Source: Stenopsyche tienmushanensis
Lineage: Eukaryota > Arthropoda > Insecta > Trichoptera > Stenopsychidae
Direction of reading: 5' to 3'
NCBI GenBank assembly: GCA_008973525.1
Contig: WACJ01000351.1
Location: 124,001-188,000, forward strand
DNA length: 64,000 nt
Below, piece after piece: positions 23,983 to 36,208 of the stretch. The notes beneath the pieces were generated by a model, which did no database searches, was not told the DNA's origin, and saw only the letters and a list, made by a program, of their open reading frames with translations. Position 1 is the first letter of the stretch. The number at the start of each line of letters is the position of its first letter. Both the position numbers and the translations under genes were made by a program.

Positions 23983-24396
23983 TTAACCGTTTAACTGCTA
24001 CGTATGGAACAAAAGCTCCAAAATTCATGATATTTTGAATATGATAAAAAAATTATGATAAATAGTATAAAAGTACATACAACATATATTACTCAAAATT
24101 GCACACTTTCCGTTGAGATTTTTTCAAATGTATGGATTTCAAATTAGACAGAATAGTTGCTTTTTTTTATTTAACGGGCACAAAATATAAATACGCAAAC
24201 CATAATATGGAATGCAAACATTTGGATTGCATAAGGCGTAAAATATGAGAAATATGCGTTTGTAAATCTAAATACATACTAAATTGAACCACAATATTTT
24301 CTGGACGTATTTTGAGACGTCAATAGACGCGTATGGCCTACGAAGACTACTTCTCTCGGTCGCGTCTATAGACGCTTGTGGCAGTTAACCGGTTAA
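23983..24396. mobile_element. piggyBac-type MITE (TTAA-flanked), 414 bp
   Basis: Both ends begin at TTAA: TTAACCGTTTAACTGCTACG on the left and, reverse-complemented, TTAACCGGTTAACTGCCACA on the right. Next to the right end two copies of AATAGACGCG / CGCGTCTATAGACGC form an inverted pair. A related end fragment lies at 50619-50660. There is no coding sequence. TTAA flanks plus a CC-initial TIR are typical of piggyBac-derived MITEs. Confidence 0.72.
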
Positions 24397-26379
24397 TAAC
24401 ATAAGTATATCTCATAATTTTGCTTTTGTTACCGCTTTTGATCTCTCCCCCTTTCCCCACTCCATTAATAATCCACATCTTAAAGGTTCGTTTGTCAATC
24501 GCACCAAAGAGAAGACGTCGCAAGGTGGAAAAATAAAATCTCTCAAAGATTTATTTATCTGCAAAATTTCTTAACTATTATCGTAAAGTTTTATTCATTA
24601 CTCTGTAGAAATACCCTTAAACCATTGCATATAAAAATATTTATATTACAAAAAAGTCCATTTGATAAGACTATTTTGTTCTATAGGAGCAAGACTATGG
24701 GAGCAAAATAGCTTCAGGAATAATTACAAGACATTTTATAAGTATACATATTTTTGCTATGAGTTTATTCAAAAGCCATAGATGACCATGCTTTAACCAC
24801 AATCGATACTTAATAATTCAACTATTTTTCTCTACACTGTGAATCTTTGCCAAGGGTATGACCCTTACTATTAGAAGGAGAGGTAAAGTTTGACAGCTTC
24901 AAAACTTTGCACACTGTACATTTTCAGGGAGTTGTATATATCAAGATCGATTAAAATGTGGAATATTAAAAAAAAGTTTTTTTAGTCTTTGGGATTTATA
25001 CTTTCAAAAGTTATGTTTAGGGAGCACTCAGACATTTTGTTAAAAAAAAAACAGTAAAATTTTATAAAACTTTGTCTTAAGAAAATTATATTATGCCTTA
25101 CATCTAGACGTGTGGCTTCATGCTAGAAAATGCATAAAATATTCATACTATACAAAAAAGAAAAAAAAATCTTCGCTTGCTTCAAAAATGTATCAAATAT
25201 TCATCTTATATAAACAGATTCACGTCCTAACAAAGAGAAAATTTATTTGCTAAATAAGCTAAATGAAATCATTACATTTGATATTATAGTAACAATGTTT
25301 ATCATCAATGTAAATTACCTTGTAACAATTTATCACGTGGAGTTATGAAGGAATGATAATTTTATCGCCAAATTTAGTTTCTTCAACATTTTCGTCGGGA
25401 ACATTAAGTGTCATTAAGATTTTTAAGACGTCCGATAAAATTGCATTTTAGTCGTCCTATAAATTCAATATTTGATTCATTGTAGCAATTTTCCACCATT
25501 GAATGCAATGTACTTTATGGCAGCGATCTTTTATTTGTAAATGGAGCAATAAAATCATAACTAGCCATAAAATGGTTAACTATTTTCTACGCAATTCACA
25601 TCAGTTATGTTTGTATTTTCACAATCATGGTCAATTTGATTATATCCTATTATTACTGAGTTATGTCCCATTTTATTGGATGATACAAATAACATTTTTT
25701 TTCTTGAACCACCTAATATGCTCACCAATACGGAAAACGCTGAAATCCTAAATGAAAACCGTCAAACTGGTAGCTATTGACACAAACGATTTATTTGCGC
25801 TAAATTTCTATGTTGACAATGATCCAGTGCTCTTCGGTTTGACTAAACGATCTTAAATAGTTTGACCTTCTCAAAAAATGAGCACACTTTGGATTGGTCC
25901 GAAAGTAAAGTGATTCCAAAATTCTCAAGCTAAAATATTTCATTCAATCACATCGAAAACACTATACGCAAAGCCACAAATCATTGTTAGACATAAATGC
26001 ATAACATAATCAAAGCTATGCGATCATCGAAGCTAAACAATTTTTACCTTATTTATTCATCAAACTTTGCACAAAAATTATTGATTTATATATGTTCAAT
26101 AAATGAAGTTATTTATATTTGATAACCATTTTTGCTCTAATAATACTAATAGACTACAAATATTCTATTCACATAAAATATGTAATCTATCTTATGTATG
26201 ATCAGCACTATGCAAATACTGAATAAAGATACAAATCTATAAATTTGAATTAGAAACGCATAGCTACATTGTTGCTGAAACCTGATAACTAGCATAAAGC
26301 TGAAAAAATAGATTATTTAGATTTAATTAATCATAATATTGTTTTAACAATTCACAGAGCACATAGACTTATAGCACTT
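24397..26379. other. Spacer without a recognisable gene
   Basis: AT-rich. The open frame at 25503-25751 lacks any motif and has a composition typical of chance frames. Nothing else is seen. Confidence 0.5.
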
Positions 26380-26545
26380 ATTTCGTGCTATTATGACCAA
26401 AGTTTAAAATGTTATAACGGTTTAAAGGTGATATTTTGGGTATTTTTTCAAAATGATGAAAAAAAAATCTGTTTCGACAACCCTGACACTTAGAATATAG
26501 GGTATATGTGTGAAACGTAGCAAAAGACTCCCTTAATCCCCAAAT
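26380..26545. mobile_element. Fragment of the TATACAGGGTG MITE family
   Basis: Shares with 28930-29092 and 50120-50280 the block TTTCGACAACCCTGACA, followed by TTAGAATATAGGG and GTGAAACGTAGCAAAA. It also shares GGTTTAAAGGTGATATTTT with 50140. The outer terminus is missing, so this is one truncated end. Confidence 0.7.
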
Positions 26546-26864
26546 TATTAATAACGAATTTATTACGTACAACATTATAAAATATAATCCCCTTCATTAT
26601 TCAATACATATTCTCAACGGTTTGGCAACCTTCGATGTCTTTTTTGTGATTGAGTGTTTTCCTGGCTTTTGTGACATTCCAATCCAAATTAAAAAAAAAA
26701 CATATAATTCTGGATGTGAAGTTTGTTAGTTTTAGGTCTGGATATTTTACCTTTGAAAATAAAAAAAATCTGTTGCACAAAAATAATTCGCAAATGTCCA
26801 GAACATTGGTTCCAGAAATTATGATATAAAACATAGCCCTTGTTTGCTTAAATGAAAAATAAAC

Positions 26865-27113
26865 AGCCTTGGATGGAAGACAATCCAACATCTTTCTTAT
26901 TCTCCAGATATTGCTCCGTCGAATTTTCATCTTTTTCGATCTATGCAGCATTGTTTGGATGGGATAAATTACAAAACAAACGATGAGGTCAAAAGTGGAC
27001 TTATAGAATATTTTCGTATTTTCAAACCTTTCTTTGTTTTGAATGCTCAAAAATTGGGGAGCAATTCTGGATGCTTGCTTTATAGCACACCACTTCTAAT
27101 GATGATCGATTAA
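26865..27113 (+). pseudogene. mariner transposase C-terminal relic
   Basis: An open frame of 82 codons ending in TAA at 27111. It reads SLGWKTIQHLSYSPDIAPSN then FHLFRSMQHCLDGINYKTND, and continues EVKSGLIEYF. This is the mariner signature around the third catalytic Asp (consensus HPPYSPDLAPSDYHLFRSM). The usual SD before YH is changed to SN. The upstream part is missing or unreadable. The minus-strand frame across 26601-27050 is its antisense shadow. Confidence 0.82.
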
Positions 27114-28200
27114 ACAACGACATATTACCAATGAGCCTCTAATAACAACTGGATTACGTTGATATAGCCTACTTAAAAATGATTTTATCTATTGGAAAAT
27201 TATAGGCGGAAAAATATATGAATCGATTCATTACTTGTATGAATCATGATTGATATAATGATTGATGCGTGTTCTATCACCATTTTAATCGATTTACCTT
27301 GAGCCGAAGAGGAATAAATAGATCGATAGACAACTGCATCATCATGTCATGCAACAAAACATACTTCATATTGCTCTATGTATATTTTTTATTCTTTAAT
27401 TAACCGTTAATCTACCGACAAAATATGACCATAACCGTAAACTCTCTCAGGCCTAGTGTATGTATTTATATGCATAGTTTTAATAACTTTAGACTTCCTC
27501 TAGCATGTTTACCATGGATTTTTTGCGATACTAGAAGTATTAGCAAATTTTTAATTCAGTCGAATTGACGATACAACAATGGAATCAAGGTTGATAGACT
27601 TTACGTATGTATTACTCATTGACGTAAACAACTAACAAGGTCTGAAGTTTTTAAGGAATTCCCTTATCAGTCTAGGAAATTTTGCTGAAATTCCATTTGA
27701 TAAAACTCAGTATTAGCACTTAACTATAATATTTTAATCTAGCCGTAACATATTCACAAATTCGATAAGCCATGCATTAGTTTTAATCTATGGCATGTCA
27801 AATATAATAAATTTTAGCCAAGACGTCTTATATTCCATATTGTTCTTAAGATTTATTAGTAAATATATAGTTATAATAACATATAATCTCCATTGATCAA
27901 TGGTAAGTGATATTATTAGGACAAATCCAAATTCTGTAGGATGATTGGCATTTGGCAAATATTCCATCGTCCAAATCAAGTGAACAAAGTTGTAAAACAG
28001 CTGAAGAGTTTGAAGATAAAAACAATGGTCTACCATTTTCTGTCATTACAAAAACATTATCAAATACCTAAGTATGCATGTACTTAAACAAATGACAGAA
28101 TGGAAAAGAAATATCATAATTAAAATTAAATAAAGCCGGATTAAAATTAAGCTAACCAAATGGACGTTAAAATGCAACTATGGGATACAATCGAAAAATG
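27114..28200. other. Spacer without a recognisable gene
   Basis: AT-rich, with short chance frames only (for example 27788-28036 minus). Nothing recognisable. Confidence 0.5.
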
Positions 28201-29092
28201 TATACAGGATTTTTGCACATGAACCGATTTTTTTTTTAATTAGAAGGATCTTTTGCTCCGTTCCGCACATAGACCCTATGTCCTTAGTGTCAGGGTTGTC
28301 GAAATACATTTTTTTTTCAAAATTTTGGAAAAATATCCAACATTTAACTGTTAAACCATCATATCTTTTTTTATTTGTGGTCATAATAGCACAAAATAAC
28401 TGTTTTTGCATTATACAATATCTAGTTTTTACCCTTTTCAACGATATGCTTTATATCATAAAAATTATTCAATAAATCGTTAAACTTAAAGAGTTATCAG
28501 TTTGTCATGATCACGGTTATGAAAATACTTTTTTATGTTTAAGATGTTTTATTATTTTTTTTACAAAATTTGTTAAAATTCCCCACCTCTGCTTCGCATA
28601 CACATACTAGACCTTTTTCTTATTTCAACTGTAGTTGTCCAAAGTAGCATTTCCTTTTTCGTTTTTGCAAAGGCGACGATTGTTCATTCAATTAGGATTT
28701 ATATTGCGAGCACTCTCTGTCGTGTAAAATAACTCTTTTGCCCGTCCCTAGACCAAGAAATCCAGTGGTGTTAGGTCTGGAGACCACGTGAACCAGGGAA
28801 TGGGGCACGTCTCCAGACAATGAAATCCAATGGTGTCAGATCTGGTGACCGTGAGAGCCACGAAATTGGGCTGGCAAAATAATTAATTTACACGGCAGAG
28901 ATCAAGTGTCCACAAAAAAAAACCTAATTAAAGGAATGAAAGAGGATCTATTTCGTGCTATTACGACCACAGAGTGTTGAAAAAACGTCTATTTCGACAA
29001 CCCTGACACTTAGAATATAGGGCTAAAACGTAGCAAAACACCCCTTAACCCCAGAAAAAAATTATCGGTCCATATGCAAAACACTTTGTATA
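28201..29092 (-). mobile_element. Tc1/mariner-type element of the TATACAGGG family, 892 bp, with coding fossil
   Basis: The ends are TATACAGGATTTTTGCACAT and, reverse-complemented, TATACAAAGTGTTTTGCATA. Both are followed inward by TTAGTGTCAGGGTTGTCGAA. The interior (about 28760-28880) carries two tandem copies of a minus-strand coding block: WSPDLTPLDF near 28770-28800, and SPDLTPLDFIVW near 28825-28860. This SPDLTPLDFF motif belongs to the third-Asp region of a Tc1/mariner-superfamily transposase. The element is therefore an internally deleted, rearranged derivative. Other family members are 26380-26545 and 49746-50280. Confidence 0.75.
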
Positions 29093-32000
29093 AATATCAT
29101 TATTATAAAAACTATTACATAGTATTAAAACTATAATATAAAATCTGGGGCGTATCAGGTTTATTTTAAATCTAAGGCAGCATTTTTTTATGAATTTAGT
29201 AAAATTTATGTATCATTTTTCTGTGGGAACATCGCGTCATACGTTATTTTTTTTATATAAATCCACAGAAAATGGATTTACAATGATACACCATACACCA
29301 AAGAAAATATTTCCGGTGTGCCATTTGTATTGATTTGATTCAGACATTTTCTCGAATATAAGAGAATTCCTGCATGTATTCCGAGTATAATTAGTAACCA
29401 CTTATAAATCTCTGGGAAGCTGGAATCGGCCAATCGGAAAAGTAGAAATACAGGCTTCATTTTGAGCTGTGGCAGCGATTAGACCCACGTAGTACCACTT
29501 CCAAGTTAAAGCAAGATCAGGCAAAGATCAGTCCGAAGCCGTAAACAATTGAGTGAACCCTTTAAATCCCTGATTTTCCCTCCGGGTATTAAGCCGCTAT
29601 CTCGGAATACCTAAAACGGTATGTTTGATATATATCTAAGGGCCACGTAAATATTTTCGCGACGAACGTAAATATTTGCTGATTTCTAAAATCTCCGATA
29701 TCGATATAAAAAATACAATATCTGTAGGTATACGTGATGTTGCGAGCGAAAATGAGATTAAGGCGATATTTGCTAATTTTTTTTTTTCGTGAAATTTTGT
29801 GACATCGATAGAATATTGTCACATAAATAAAATTACATCCTTCAGTTTTTTACATTACATTAAAAATGTTATTTATACCTGCATTAAGATTAATCCAACG
29901 TAGAAAAGCAATTAATTCAAATTTATGAATGGAGATCTCCATGGAGGACGATGCGTCTCTTTCGCACTTTTATTAAATCGTATCTCTGTCGCGCTCTGAA
30001 TTGCCGATTGATAAATTATAATCTCATAACGTACGCAACATTTCATGTCCACAGTGTGATTACAAAATTAATTAACCTTATAGGATCAGAGAACATTAAA
30101 AAATTTGCACACAATATGTCGTTGTTAAGCGGATTCGCTTGGAGCTTTTGTTTTATCCCGTGATTTATCGGGAATTATAATTGTTTCATATGGAAATAAA
30201 TTTCTTCATTTTATACAATTTTATGTTAATGATAATCATGTTTAATTAAGAACTACGTTTCGAACTACGAAATAAAATCAAAAATATTTGATGTGATCAT
30301 AAGGAATCGATTACAGATTCTTTGTCATAGCAATGACTTCTCACAAGCCCACACACACGTTATCTTCTCATATACATCTTTTTGTAGATCATATATTATA
30401 ATATGATCTTCAGTCACTACAAAGGCTGACTAAATACTCCTACAATTTATGAAAATTCCTTTAACTCAAATGTAAAATATCAGCATCCAAACATTACAAT
30501 AGAGAAAAAAAATCACCCTTTTAACCTGAAATTTCTTCATAAGTTCTTGGCCTTATTAAAAAAATATATCATCACGGTATTAGCTATTTAAATGATCAAT
30601 AGCTATTTTCAGGTAGTATTTCAAACTCATTCCAGGGAAAAGGTTTAAAACTCTTGAATATCAAAGAAATGATCATCTATTGGAATCAAGTCTGATTAAT
30701 TGACAGGATGGGGTAAAATTACCCAAGCATGTTCCAAACTTACATTAATTGCCACCCAAACAACATTGCTTTACATTTGGCACATATCCGGTCATTTTTA
30801 AAAGCTGTTCCACTTTAAACTGCAATACTGTGATTCTTGTTATGATATTTTCTTTTGGTTTCGATATCTCGTTGGAATTGGAGTAAATTTTGTTATTGTA
30901 GTTTAACAGGGTCTATCCATCACCATTTTCATTCTGGGTTGTTATGTATTCAATTTCATACATTCAATAACGAGCAAGTATTGAGTCGTTGAATAATTAT
31001 AACAGAGGATGAATGCAAAAAAGTTTCTTGTGATATCCGCAATTAGGTTGGATATAAAATATACATTTTATATACAAGCTGACATCTCCCTAATAACAGC
31101 CAAAAAAGAAGAATTCCATTTCTGAGTCTATCTTTCAACTCGAAATGGACTTTTTTTAAATCTGAAAATCAAACCTTAAACAATTCAATAACGCTTTTAT
31201 ATAAATTTGCTCAGTTTAAACATAAATATCATGCAACGACGAAGATGAGCACATTTCCGACTCATATTCTATATAATGGATGCTGAGTATATAAATTAAG
31301 AATTTCAAGGTTAATGACAAAAATATTTTTGTTTCCTTTAGAAATAACGTAAATCGACGATATAGTCTAAAATATGTATGCAATACAATGGGTTGTTGTT
31401 GAAAAACTGATCTCGATGGGTTTTTTAACCCATTTTGTACCAAGGAATGATGCAACATTTTATAGCGTCTCGTCGGCGTGGCGCCGTAATACACGCATTT
31501 ATACAATCCTGTTGTTAATCCATTCATGTGAATTATAATATTTCATATCAAATATTTTATAATAAAACGTGGCATATCTTGGAAAAAATAAATCTATTGC
31601 AAGGTTGATCATTTTCACACTTTAAAGTAGAGCGTCCTTTGCAATAAATTATCGGGATAAGATAGTGGCTTTAGAGCTCGTTTTGTAAGCACATCCGGAA
31701 ACTTTAATAACATTTATGAAGAAAATAAAATCATCTTTTATTCATTATAAAATACACTTTAGAATGCAATCTAATGCAGTGCTCGTCAAGAATTATGATC
31801 TTGGGCATGTTGCAGATCATAGCTATAGTCAACATTTCAAATTCATCAATGCTTAATGTCGAGTACTAACATGTTTATTATGTATAAAAATCAATAACTG
31901 ATTATATAAGACATTCAAGCTAAATGTTTTGTGATCACCTTGTAAAGAACGCCACGGTATACTTTACAATATCTTGTAAAACCATTGTCAGTATTAATAT

Positions 32001-35000
32001 ATTTGAATTAATACTAACATCCGCAACTGCAATTGTAATGCGATTCAACAAAATCAGCTGATCAAACATATTTTCCTACAAAAAATTACAAAGAATACAT
32101 CATTTGGTGTCCAAATTCTGAAATATATACGTGTTGATGTTTTGGAAAAAACATTTTCCGCTTTATTTCATCTAAATTTTGCATGGCGTGTATTGCGACA
32201 ACAGCAAGTTCATGATCGTAAATCGCAAACTTTTCCATCATCAACATTAATTCCAATTCACCTCTCGTACCACATTGAGAGTTACCGACGCCGACGTCCT
32301 TAATCTGAACAATTCATTTTTATGTACCCACTCCTCTTCACCTTAACCTGATTATATTTAAAACTACAACTGAACTGAAATTATTTTAAACAATCTAAAG
32401 TAGGGAAAACGTCACGGGAAATTCGCAAGTACTTTGTTCTAGTAGCAAAGATTAAATACTTGAAATTCTTTGCGATATCGTTGCAATCGAATTGCGATGA
32501 TTGTTATGAAATACCATTGGATTCATTAAATTTTCAATTGTTGCAAATTTCAATTATTCAATAAATACATTCGTATACAACCCCAAATGATCTGCATTAA
32601 TCATAATCATTTTTAATCCAAGGAAAAGATGGGCGTATGTCGGGGATACGTCAATATAAGCATACAATTCAGATATGCTCCTAATTATTATTTGCTTAAA
32701 GAGGTCATCCCGCGTGTCGGTTTCAAAAAATCTTTTTTTTTACATTAATTGTATCCAAATATAGTATAGAATATGTGAATAAAGTTATTTTCCAATATTT
32801 GGGGTCGTTCAGAAGCTACAGCGTTGAAGATGAGAGAATCGGACTTCATCTCTTTCGGACTTCAGCATTTCGGTTTCTTACTTCAACAATTCTCTAATAT
32901 AACGGTTAGTTCAGACTTTTGGGAATGAGCACCCAAAAGGTTCGAGCTGATTAATTCATATCCGATACAAAATCACAAAATTTTACGGTTTAACCATTAG
33001 TCGACACGCAAACTTGATTTTAAAAAAAAACGAAGGAAGAAATTTGGGCAACTTTCCATCAAAAATGTTCTACAGACGCAAATCCTCAACATCAAAATTA
33101 TTCAGGCGCAAAATGAGGCAAGCTTGAAACTAGAGGAGAACTCAGTAATTTCCACCACTATAAGTCATCTTTAACTGCAAAGTTCAAAAAATCATCAAAC
33201 CCAAAATTTATTTCCGATAAGCAAAATGTCCGCAATCATAGCAACCGAAAAAGACCTTTTTCGATTGTGGTTGTCTAAGTTGTCGTGTAATTCAGCAATG
33301 AGAAATGATTTCAATCTGAAAAAATTGTAAAGTGTACTTTAAATATGAATAAATACGTGGTAAATATTTTGCAGTTGTATGTTTATTCAGTTCGTCCAAA
33401 AAAAGCTCCAAAAAAGTGTCGTCACACGGAATGACTCCCTTAATAAAGCTTGATTGTCTATGTTATTAGCAGTCCAAAAATATCTTCATAGAATAGATAA
33501 AATTAACAATAAAAAAATGGATTTTGGATGGGGAAGACTTAACACATCGGGAATGTGTTAAGACTTTTTTTCCGCAATCTGAATTTGAATCCGAACCTTT
33601 ATAGTAAGAGTCCAGGATCAAAACCATTATACCAACACTTGGTCATTTTATATGAAAATTTGTCATACAATGGAATATAGATGATACATGTTAATTTATT
33701 AGATGTGGAATTAAAAAGTCACTCGATATATTTTTGTTTAAATTTATGCGTATGTGTTTAAGCCTAAGCCCAAAACTTTGGAACGACGACATATGGATTA
33801 AGACATCTTAATACGTGTCAAACATATAGATATTTTACAACGTGATTAAATTTTAATTTAAATCATCAACAAATTTACAATCGCAATAAATTGGGACTTT
33901 TTTGGATTAATTGAAGCCTTAAAAGCTATTGAAGATATGATTTCTAGATTAGGAGGAAATATGAACGTCTAATAGATATCCACAGGCTTAATTTGAGGCA
34001 TTATGGTATCGTTGAGAGCTATAAAAATAAAACAAAGCGGTAATAATTGAAATTTAGAACGACTTAAATGCTGAAGTCCTTCATAATCCAGAAATATTTA
34101 TAGGTTTTCTAAGCATCAACTCTCGGAAATTTTCAATAAATATTTTGTAAATCCTACATGGAACTAATCATCTTTTTCTAAATAGCATTTAATGCATGTA
34201 TTCAGTCGTTATGCTAATATATATGATTTCATTGTTCCGCCGTTTTCTAAGATCCGTAAAAAAATCCGTATAAAACCGCAGGAGGTAAATTGGCCTTGTT
34301 GATGGCACAAAAAAGCAAAAAGTTTAATTGAAATGCTCGCACAACTTTGCAACATCTGGATATTTCAGCACTCGCTTAACTCCACAATACACATGCTGAA
34401 AAGCAATATCGGCCTCGTTCTACAAAGCAATTCAGACATGTGGAACACAGCAAAATTTCATATGAAAATTTTGTCATTCAACGACAAATGCTCTCAAGTC
34501 GTTCCTAAAATCACATGAGTACGTGCATCGTATAACCATTTAAACGATATTAATTTTTAATATAAAAAAGAAAATCAACGTTGAAATTACGACGTTCACA
34601 TTGTTTATAGTATGGAAAGTTGTTGTATTTTTTTTATATATGATTGATAATATATTATTTTTTTAACAAGTATCAAGCTCTTAAAACGTCTTGATGTTCA
34701 ACAACTACAATCAATTATCTAATTGATAATGAAGATGAGTATTTGATGGTAGATTTCGCCATATTCACCATGATGGCTCAAGAGTTTTCTTTCAATACAG
34801 TGGGCTCTCGATCTATTGATTTTGCATTACTAATAAGTACAATTAATTTCAGAAAAATATGTGCTTTAGATGACGTACATAGGTATTGTAAAATTCAAGT
34901 TTTACAGATCTTTAACGAAAATAATTAGAATATTTTAAATTTGAAACTTGTAACAAAGGTTGTCAAATGCAAGGATGTAATGCACGTTTCGATGTTTATC

Positions 35001-35917
35001 TGCATGAAAAAAATGTACGTTTTTCTCAATTTTTAAGCGACGGATACGTAATCGCGTAAAAAAATACTAGTAGCGCATGATTTATTAATAAGATGTTACC
35101 ATGCAATGATTTATGTACTAAAAAAGGATGATAGACTCTTATATTTATTCTTCATCTCCATCTTCCATGTTATATACATAGTGTTTTTTTAATATATTTT
35201 AACCAATAAAGTGATTGAATATCAAGTAAAATAATGTATGATAAATCTAAATACTTACTTTTAGCTTAAGTATTAAGTTAAAAAGTTTAGTTAATGTTTA
35301 AGGTTAGTGCAAGATTAATTTCAAGAATGTTGACTTCTTAACAAAATTAGGATCTGTCATACAGATTTTGAGCTTAGAATTAAGATCATACTCAATATAT
35401 TTTCCAAGAATGAAGTTGTTTTCTGGGATGATTTAACAATGATAAGATGGGAGGAAAGTCCCTAGGACTATTTAAAGAAAATATATTATAATGCAGAGAT
35501 ACTTTCTAGATAATAAATCAGAATAAATTTCAACTTGAGGACTATTTTTCAATCGAATAAAATCAGTTCTGATTATTTTCTCTTTCCTACTATAATCTTT
35601 TCCTACTATATTATTTTTGCAATCATTGCTATTTTCAATAAATTTCTTAATAATTTAAAGAATGGCTCCAAGTATCCACTATTTTCTGATTATATTTTAA
35701 TAAGGATTTATATGTTTTCAGAGCATGTGTAATTTCTATTATATGTCTGTGCGCCTTCTCGCTCAATTGAAATACGATATCAAGTTTCATGCTTGCTGAA
35801 ATGTTTCTGATGCTAAATTTGTAAGCTCTCTGCCCAGGTTACTGCCATAAATAGAAAAATAATTGCTGACATTGTGATAATGGTGTATCGATTTCGTACA
35901 TTTAGACTACTGATTCG
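29093..35917. other. Long AT-rich spacer without an assignable gene
   Basis: Stop-dense throughout. A minus-strand frame at 29278-29460 encodes 60 residues with one plausible membrane segment (KWLLIILGIHAGILLYS) and an adjoining open frame upstream, but no family match. The minus frame at 31216-31527 and the plus frames at 34333-34928 show no motif. No RNA gene or transposon terminus pair is evident. Confidence 0.45.
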
Positions 35918-36208
35918 GTGGTCATTAGTTGGCGCGTACGAAAGGTCATCACCGGTAGAGGGGACCGGTGGGGTTCAGATGCACCTGAGACGATGTCACG
36001 CATGCATGTCATGGATGACCACCACGAAAGACTTCTTCGGAAAGCATCTCTGAAGCCTATAAACAATCAGTCATTAGTCGCTTCCTGGGCTCGTGCGGCG
36101 ACGGACGTGGTCCGCCAGCCCTCAACCGTATACAGTAGTGACTCAGTGCCGACACTGACCACCAGTGATTTCATACTACTTCATATTGAAGATACCCCGA
36201 GTGCCTAA
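35918..36208 (+). CDS. Hypothetical protein, 96 residues; unassigned
   Basis: The frame lies in a distinctly GC- and CpG-richer island within AT-rich spacer. Its translation has balanced composition, including MHVMDDHHERLLRKASLKP and SWARAATDVVRQPSTVYSSD, with no signal peptide or membrane segment. I do not recognise it. It could be a real single exon (a GTAATT donor-like site follows shortly after the stop), a fragment of a transposon, or a CpG-rich regulatory island whose frame is open by composition. Neighbours give no context. Confidence 0.3.
   Translation: MVISWRVRKVITGRGDRWGSDAPETMSRMHVMDDHHERLLRKASLKPINNQSLVASWARAATDVVRQPSTVYSSDSVPTLTTSDFILLHIEDTPSA

Noticed and set aside
26601..27050. 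A 149-residue minus-strand open frame.
   Set aside because: It overlaps, in antisense, the recognisable mariner C-terminus on the plus strand (26865-27113) and has no motif of its own.
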